From an uncultured Acidiphilium sp. (GTDB lineage: Bacteria; Bacillota; Clostridia; Christensenellales; Borkfalkiaceae): DNA of 43,871 nt. The DNA is taken from the NCBI GenBank assembly GCA_902495325.1, contig CABUWK010000015.1, positions 1-43,871 on the forward strand. The letters are read 5' to 3'. The translations under genes and the position numbers were made by a program. Positions 41,008 through 43,871 of this stretch are shown here, in pieces; position 1 is the first letter of the stretch; every line of letters starts with the position of its first letter. The notes under the pieces were generated by a model. It did not search any database and had not been told where the DNA came from. It saw only the letters and a list, made by a program, of their open reading frames with translations.

Positions 41008-41997
41008 TTAAAAGCCTCCTCTTGCGACGGACAACGCCGCATAATCGCCTATATTTTCGCCGAGCCCCGCGGGGACGACTTCAACGTCTTTCAGAGAGAA
41101 CGAAAGGCATTCTCTTTTCATCACCCTTTCCATATCGGGCGTCAGCAGATCCCGCGCACGCATGAATATCCCGCCGATCACGATTTTCTGCGGATCGAGA
41201 AGATCGACGAGAACGGCGATCGACCGTCCGAGCATTTCGCCGCTTTTTTTGTAAACGGCTTTGCAGAACTCGTTTTCCGCCCGCGCTCCGTCGGCAAGAT
41301 TTTTCGCGGAAATACATTCTTCCCCGCCGATCACGTTCAGGTAATCCTCATAAGCCTTCGCGAATCTTTTCTTTCTGCCGACGATCTTCGCCAGCCTTGC
41401 CATGCCGCTTCCGCTGCAATATCCTTCGCACGATCCCTTTTTATGATAGCCTTCCGGTCCGCTTTGCGTAAGGCGGACGTGACCGATCTCTCCCGCATTG
41501 TCCGTCGTTCCGCCGTATAACCGCCCGTTCAGGATCAGCCCCGCGCCGAACCCCGTGCCGAAAGTGAGAAAAACCATATTCTCCGTTCCCCGCCCCGCGC
41601 CGAATTTCCATTCCGCGACGGCACAGGCGTTCGCGTCGTTCTGAAGATAGGTTTTTATCCCGAATTTCCTTTCGAAATAACCGACGACCCCGATCCCGTC
41701 CCAGAGCGGAAGGCTCGGCGGAGCCATGATCACCCCGCGTTTGCTGTCCAACGGTCCGCCGCAACTGATACCGATCCCCTCGACGGGAAAATCTCTTTTC
41801 GCCGCGCCGATAAAATCGGAAAACTTCCGCAACACGCTCTCCGGGCTATGCCCCGCCGTGGGAAATTCTTCCCGTTTCAGAATCCGGATCCCGTCTCCGG
41901 ATCCCGAGATCAGCCCGATCGACCGGGCGCATTTCGTTCCGCCGATATCGAGCCCTATGTAATATTTTCCTTTCGGATCGTTTTGTTTTTCGTTCAT
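41008..41997 (-). CDS. ROK-family sugar kinase
   Basis: A 329-residue cytosolic kinase. YYIGLDIGGTK (12-22) is the ATP phosphate-binding motif, and LQNDANACAVAEW (118-130) contains catalytic Asp121. The usual zinc site CxCGxxGC is reduced; here the segment reads YHKKGSCEGYCSGSGMARL, a known variant among ROK proteins. There is no DNA-binding domain, so this is a kinase and not a ROK repressor. Glucose, mannose or another hexose released by the GH enzymes is a plausible substrate. ATG at 41997 has GAAGGGG ahead; a GTG 48 bases upstream would add residues rich in Lys with no family match. The gene is followed after one base by the SIS gene. Confidence 0.85.
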   Translation of the reverse strand: MNEKQNDPKGKYYIGLDIGGTKCARSIGLISGSGDGIRILKREEFPTAGHSPESVLRKFSDFIGAAKRDFPVEGIGISCGGPLDSKRGVIMAPPSLPLWDGIGVVGYFERKFGIKTYLQNDANACAVAEWKFGAGRGTENMVFLTFGTGFGAGLILNGRLYGGTTDNAGEIGHVRLTQSGPEGYHKKGSCEGYCSGSGMARLAKIVGRKKRFAKAYEDYLNVIGGEECISAKNLADGARAENEFCKAVYKKSGEMLGRSIAVLVDLLDPQKIVIGGIFMRARDLLTPDMERVMKRECLSFSLKDVEVVPAGLGENIGDYAALSVARGGF

Positions 41998-42185
41998 TTC
42001 TTCCCCTTCCGCATGCGTTTTTACCGCCTTTTTTTTACTATACACCCTTTTTCGGGAAAAATCAAGCTTTTATCCCGTTTGAATTGTAGATTTGTCAAAC
42101 GTTTTTCGGTATTTTTCAAATTTTTTTTGAAAATTTTTGATAAACTTTGAAAATCGGGGCAATTTCCGCCCATTTCTACAAAAAT

Positions 42186-42214
42186 ATTATACTTTTTTCG
42201 GAAAGATAAGTCAA
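42186..42214 (-). promoter_or_regulatory. Promoter of the ROK-SIS operon
   Basis: TTGACT (42209-42214) and TATAAT (42186-42191) are 17 bases apart on the minus strand. The leader is about 180 bases, very A/T-rich, and holds a small GGGC/GCCC hairpin. A weaker pair, TTGACA (42093-42098) with GATAAA 18 bases on, could be a second promoter nearer the gene. Confidence 0.8.
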
Positions 42215-42239
42215 GCGGAATTTTTATTGCACGACGACA

Positions 42240-42266
42240 ACACCCGACGACGTTTCCGCCGGGTGT
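42240..42266 (-). other. Hairpin after the transposase gene
   Basis: ACACCCG (42240-42246) and CGGGTGT (42260-42266) form a 7-bp stem about 20 bases beyond the transposase stop. No U-tract follows, so termination is uncertain. Confidence 0.4.
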
Positions 42267-42285
42267 AAATATCCGCCGCCCGCGT

Positions 42286-43290
42286 TTAAGATTTCTTTTT
42301 CAAAAATCTAATTTTCGGCTCGTTGTCTATTTCCCGTAAGATTTCCAAAAGTTCGGCGCGCTTTTGTAGCGGTGTTTGCCATACTTTTTTACCTTCCCGA
42401 TTTCGTAAAGCCGAGTGCGGGCGATTATTATACACGGTAAGCCACGCCGACATTTTTTCTTGCAATTCCTCAAAAGACGAAAATTTCAATTTATTGTAGA
42501 AACCTTCTTGATCGCTACGGTGCGATCTTTCAATTTTTCCGTTGTGGCGCGGGGTATACGCTCGTATAAGTTGATGTTTAACACCTATTTGATTTAACAA
42601 TATATCGACCGTGTGTATTTTCCTTTCGCCCGTTCCTTTCGGGTTTGTAAATTCCGCGCCGTTGTCAGTCTGAATTGTTTTCGGTAAATACCCGAAGTAA
42701 ATCAAAGCCCGTTTTACAAAATCACGCGTCGAGTATCCCGATTTTTCTTTATACGCATATATAAACCGCTCGCGCGTCGCCTCGTCGATTATAGAATATT
42801 GATAAAATCTTTCGTCGCGGAATTTTCCGACGTTGCAATCGAGTGGCACATATTTTACGTCCATTTGCATTTTAATACCGAGCATTTCGGGCGTGTCGTA
42901 AGGCTTGTTTTCTCGTTTTTCAATTGCCTTATGCGGACGCAATCCGTTTTTAACGACAAAACGATAAAAACCGAAGTAAGTACGTTTATAAGCATACTTT
43001 TGCCGAAGTTCGCCCAACGCCTCGGCGTACCCGATGTCGGGGCGTTCTTTTAACAACATCGCGATTTGCGCCCATTCTTCCGCGGTGTGTGCGTTCGGGT
43101 GCTTTGTATGCGGGCGCGACGATTTATTTTGCAGGCTTTCAATCGTGCCGTCAAACATCGTTTTCCAACGCCACAACGTGCGCTCGGAGCATTTGAATTT
43201 TTTACTCACTTTTAATATATCGACTTTTTCGTTAAGCCACATTGTAAGAGCCTTATATTTTTCTTTTGCGCTATATTTTATGCCTTTCAT
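42286..43290 (-). CDS. IS481-like DDE transposase
   Basis: A 334-residue transposase. The N-terminal ~60 residues form a helix-turn-helix (VSKKFKCSERTLWRWKTMFD), and the rest is an integrase core: QMDVKYVP (first Asp), TIQTDNGAEF (second Asp) and HNGKIERSHRSDQ (Glu), the full DDE triad. YNNRPHSAL near the end is typical of the IS3/IS481 integrase group. A single frame without the orfA/orfB split favours IS481-like. AAAGG lies about eight bases before ATG. The gene is AT-rich compared with the island to its left. I could not find terminal inverted repeats or a target duplication, so the element limits are unknown. All catalytic residues are present, so the protein may be active. Confidence 0.85.
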   Translation of the reverse strand: MKGIKYSAKEKYKALTMWLNEKVDILKVSKKFKCSERTLWRWKTMFDGTIESLQNKSSRPHTKHPNAHTAEEWAQIAMLLKERPDIGYAEALGELRQKYAYKRTYFGFYRFVVKNGLRPHKAIEKRENKPYDTPEMLGIKMQMDVKYVPLDCNVGKFRDERFYQYSIIDEATRERFIYAYKEKSGYSTRDFVKRALIYFGYLPKTIQTDNGAEFTNPKGTGERKIHTVDILLNQIGVKHQLIRAYTPRHNGKIERSHRSDQEGFYNKLKFSSFEELQEKMSAWLTVYNNRPHSALRNREGKKVWQTPLQKRAELLEILREIDNEPKIRFLKKKS

Positions 43291-43309
43291 ATATTAAACC
43301 TTTGTGTGT

Positions 43310-43341
43310 AAAAAGCGGGCTACCGTGTGGCAACCCGCTTT
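43310..43341 (-). terminator. Terminator after the two small genes at the right end
   Basis: On the minus strand AAAGCGGGTTGCC pairs with GGTAGCCCGCTTT (13 bp, two G-U wobbles, loop ACAC), followed by a T-run (CTTTTTACAC). It lies 12 bases after the 64-residue gene and just ahead of the transposase. Confidence 0.82.
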
Positions 43342-43353
43342 ACCGTTTATCCT

Positions 43354-43548
43354 TTATTTATTTGTTTGTTGTAATTCGCCCGCCGCCCAACGCAAAAACT
43401 GCGCTCTATTCATACCGCAATTTTTTATAATGGCGTCTATTTCCGCCGCCTCGGCAGGCGTTAATTTTGTACCCCACGTTACGGAGTCTTTTTTGTGCGT
43501 TTCGCGGTAACGTTTATCGGCGGCTTTTTGTGCCTCGCTACGTGTCAT
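43354..43548 (-). CDS. Small ribbon-helix-helix-like protein
   Basis: A 64-residue basic protein. The segment LTPAEAAEIDAIIKNCGMNR and following AQFLRWAAGEL show the strand-helix-helix periodicity of CopG/Arc-type DNA-binding proteins, often carried on mobile elements. The start ATG overlaps the upstream TGA by four bases (ATGA), and the ribosome site is poor, so translation probably depends on the upstream gene. A strong terminator follows. A regulatory or element-maintenance role is likely, but no specific function can be named. Confidence 0.6.
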   Translation of the reverse strand: MTRSEAQKAADKRYRETHKKDSVTWGTKLTPAEAAEIDAIIKNCGMNRAQFLRWAAGELQQTNK

Positions 43549-43847
43549 AGTTTAGTCAAATCTATTCCCTGTGCGCGTAATTGATCACCTATGGTGTACG
43601 AATTACTTCCTGTGGAATATACTTTTTTCTTTTTCGTCTTTCGTTTAGGGACTACCGGCATTTTTAGTTGCTTTATCTTATCCGTTGTTAAATCGATAAT
43701 CGCAAGAAAATCCTCAAAAGATATTACTTTTACATTTCTTCCATCGTCATTTTTTGGTTCATCATAATTTTTGGTGTTTTGGAAAAACAAACAGTGAATA
43801 AAAAAAGAGCCAGAGGCTCCAAAAGTAGTATAATTAATTAACCACAA
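43545..43847 (-). CDS. Small basic protein of unknown function, start uncertain
   Basis: The open frame gives 100 residues from a TTG at 43847, but its first ~20 codons run through a hairpin and T-run (43800-43820) that reads as a terminator, so the true start is probably internal. No in-frame ATG occurs before MPVVPKRKTKKKK (a 38-residue form). The central part (KVISFEDFLAIIDLTTDKIK) looks like a real folded segment, and the end DQLRAQGIDLTKL is acidic-basic mixed. It is coupled to the 64-residue gene by ATGA overlap. It may be truncated or frameshifted; the region is AT-rich and next to a transposase gene. I recognise no family. Confidence 0.4.
   Translation of the reverse strand: MWLINYTTFGASGSFFIHCLFFQNTKNYDEPKNDDGRNVKVISFEDFLAIIDLTTDKIKQLKMPVVPKRKTKKKKVYSTGSNSYTIGDQLRAQGIDLTKL
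43800..43820 (-). terminator. Terminator-like hairpin inside the 5' part of the small unknown gene
   Basis: GAGCC and GGCTC enclose a three-base loop on the minus strand, followed by seven T. It would end a transcript coming from beyond the window edge. Its overlap with the open frame of the small gene argues that the gene starts farther downstream. Confidence 0.65.
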
Positions 43848-43871
43848 TAAACCAACTACTAGAGGATCAAA

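Noticed and set aside
42041..42130. Very A/T-rich stretch before the ROK gene as a replication origin or attachment site
   Set aside because: No DnaA-box cluster, iterons or direct repeat pair could be seen; a promoter leader explains the position.
42192..43345. Terminal inverted repeats of the transposase element
   Set aside because: Hairpins at 42240-42266 and 43310-43341 flank the gene but do not match each other as inverted repeats, and no target duplication was seen.
1..43871. CRISPR arrays, tRNA and rRNA genes
   Set aside because: No regularly spaced 25-40 bp repeats with unique spacers, no CCA-type cloverleaf and no rRNA motifs were recognised on either strand.

Overview
The window looks like a chromosomal contig end from an uncultured gut-type Clostridia (Bacillota), possibly a Christensenellales/Borkfalkia-like lineage. 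The reasons are strong AGGAGG ribosome sites, sigma-A type promoters, sugar ABC importers without a linked ATPase, AraC and ROK proteins, and lipoproteins whose first residues after the lipid-anchored Cys are Ser/Glu-rich (SAGES, SESASE). The lineage is inference. Base composition is moderately GC-rich except for the last ~1.6 kb, which is visibly AT-rich. Almost every gene is on the minus strand; the only confident plus-strand gene is an AraC-type regulator near 39.3 kb.

Layout on the minus strand, right to left. (a) 43.9-42.3 kb: AT-rich mobile fringe with two small proteins and an IS481-like DDE transposase. (b) 42.2-40.4 kb: ROK sugar kinase plus GmhA-like SIS protein, with its own promoter, ending at a bidirectional terminator shared with the convergent araC-type gene. 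(c) 39.1-20.06 kb: a probable 11-gene operon. It starts at an extended -10 promoter divergent from the araC-type gene and ends at a clear terminator. In order it encodes a small Ig-like lipoprotein, a four-module surface lipoprotein, a sugar-binding lipoprotein, two ABC permeases, a 1151-residue Ig-like surface protein, a DUF4838 lipoprotein, an ADP-ribosylglycohydrolase-fold protein, a GH3 beta-glucosidase and a GH2 beta-mannosidase-like enzyme. The last seven genes are joined by 3-8 base overlaps or tiny gaps. (d) 20.04-19.29 kb: a lone unknown gene with its own promoter and terminator. (e) 19.08-11.54 kb: a second importer: binding lipoprotein, a permease fused to a seven-bladed beta-propeller-like domain, a second permease, and an InlB-repeat surface lipoprotein, all behind a ~350-base leader carrying a 15-bp periodic TCCGGA array. 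(f) 11.49-3.82 kb: a five-gene operon with two paralogous proteins of an unrecognised family (one cytosolic, one lipoprotein), an AraC-type regulator, a GH106-like glycosidase and a metallo-beta-lactamase-fold protein. (g) 3.66-1.51 kb: cation/proton antiporter and MgtC-like protein. (h) 1.43-0.17 kb: a nucleotidyltransferase-like protein.

The picture is a glycan-utilisation island with two importers, surface carbohydrate-binding proteins and mostly cytoplasmic glycosidases. Oligosaccharides would be captured and imported intact, then cut inside by GH2, GH3 and GH106-like enzymes and phosphorylated (ROK). Beta-mannose, beta-glucose and perhaps rhamnose-containing glycans are suggested by the families, but no substrate is proven. 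The two ABC systems lack an ATPase gene here, so a shared MsmX-like ATPase elsewhere is expected. The most unusual items are the beta-propeller-permease fusion, the unknown paralog pair around an AraC regulator, the apparently leaderless araC-type gene, and the periodic leader repeat.
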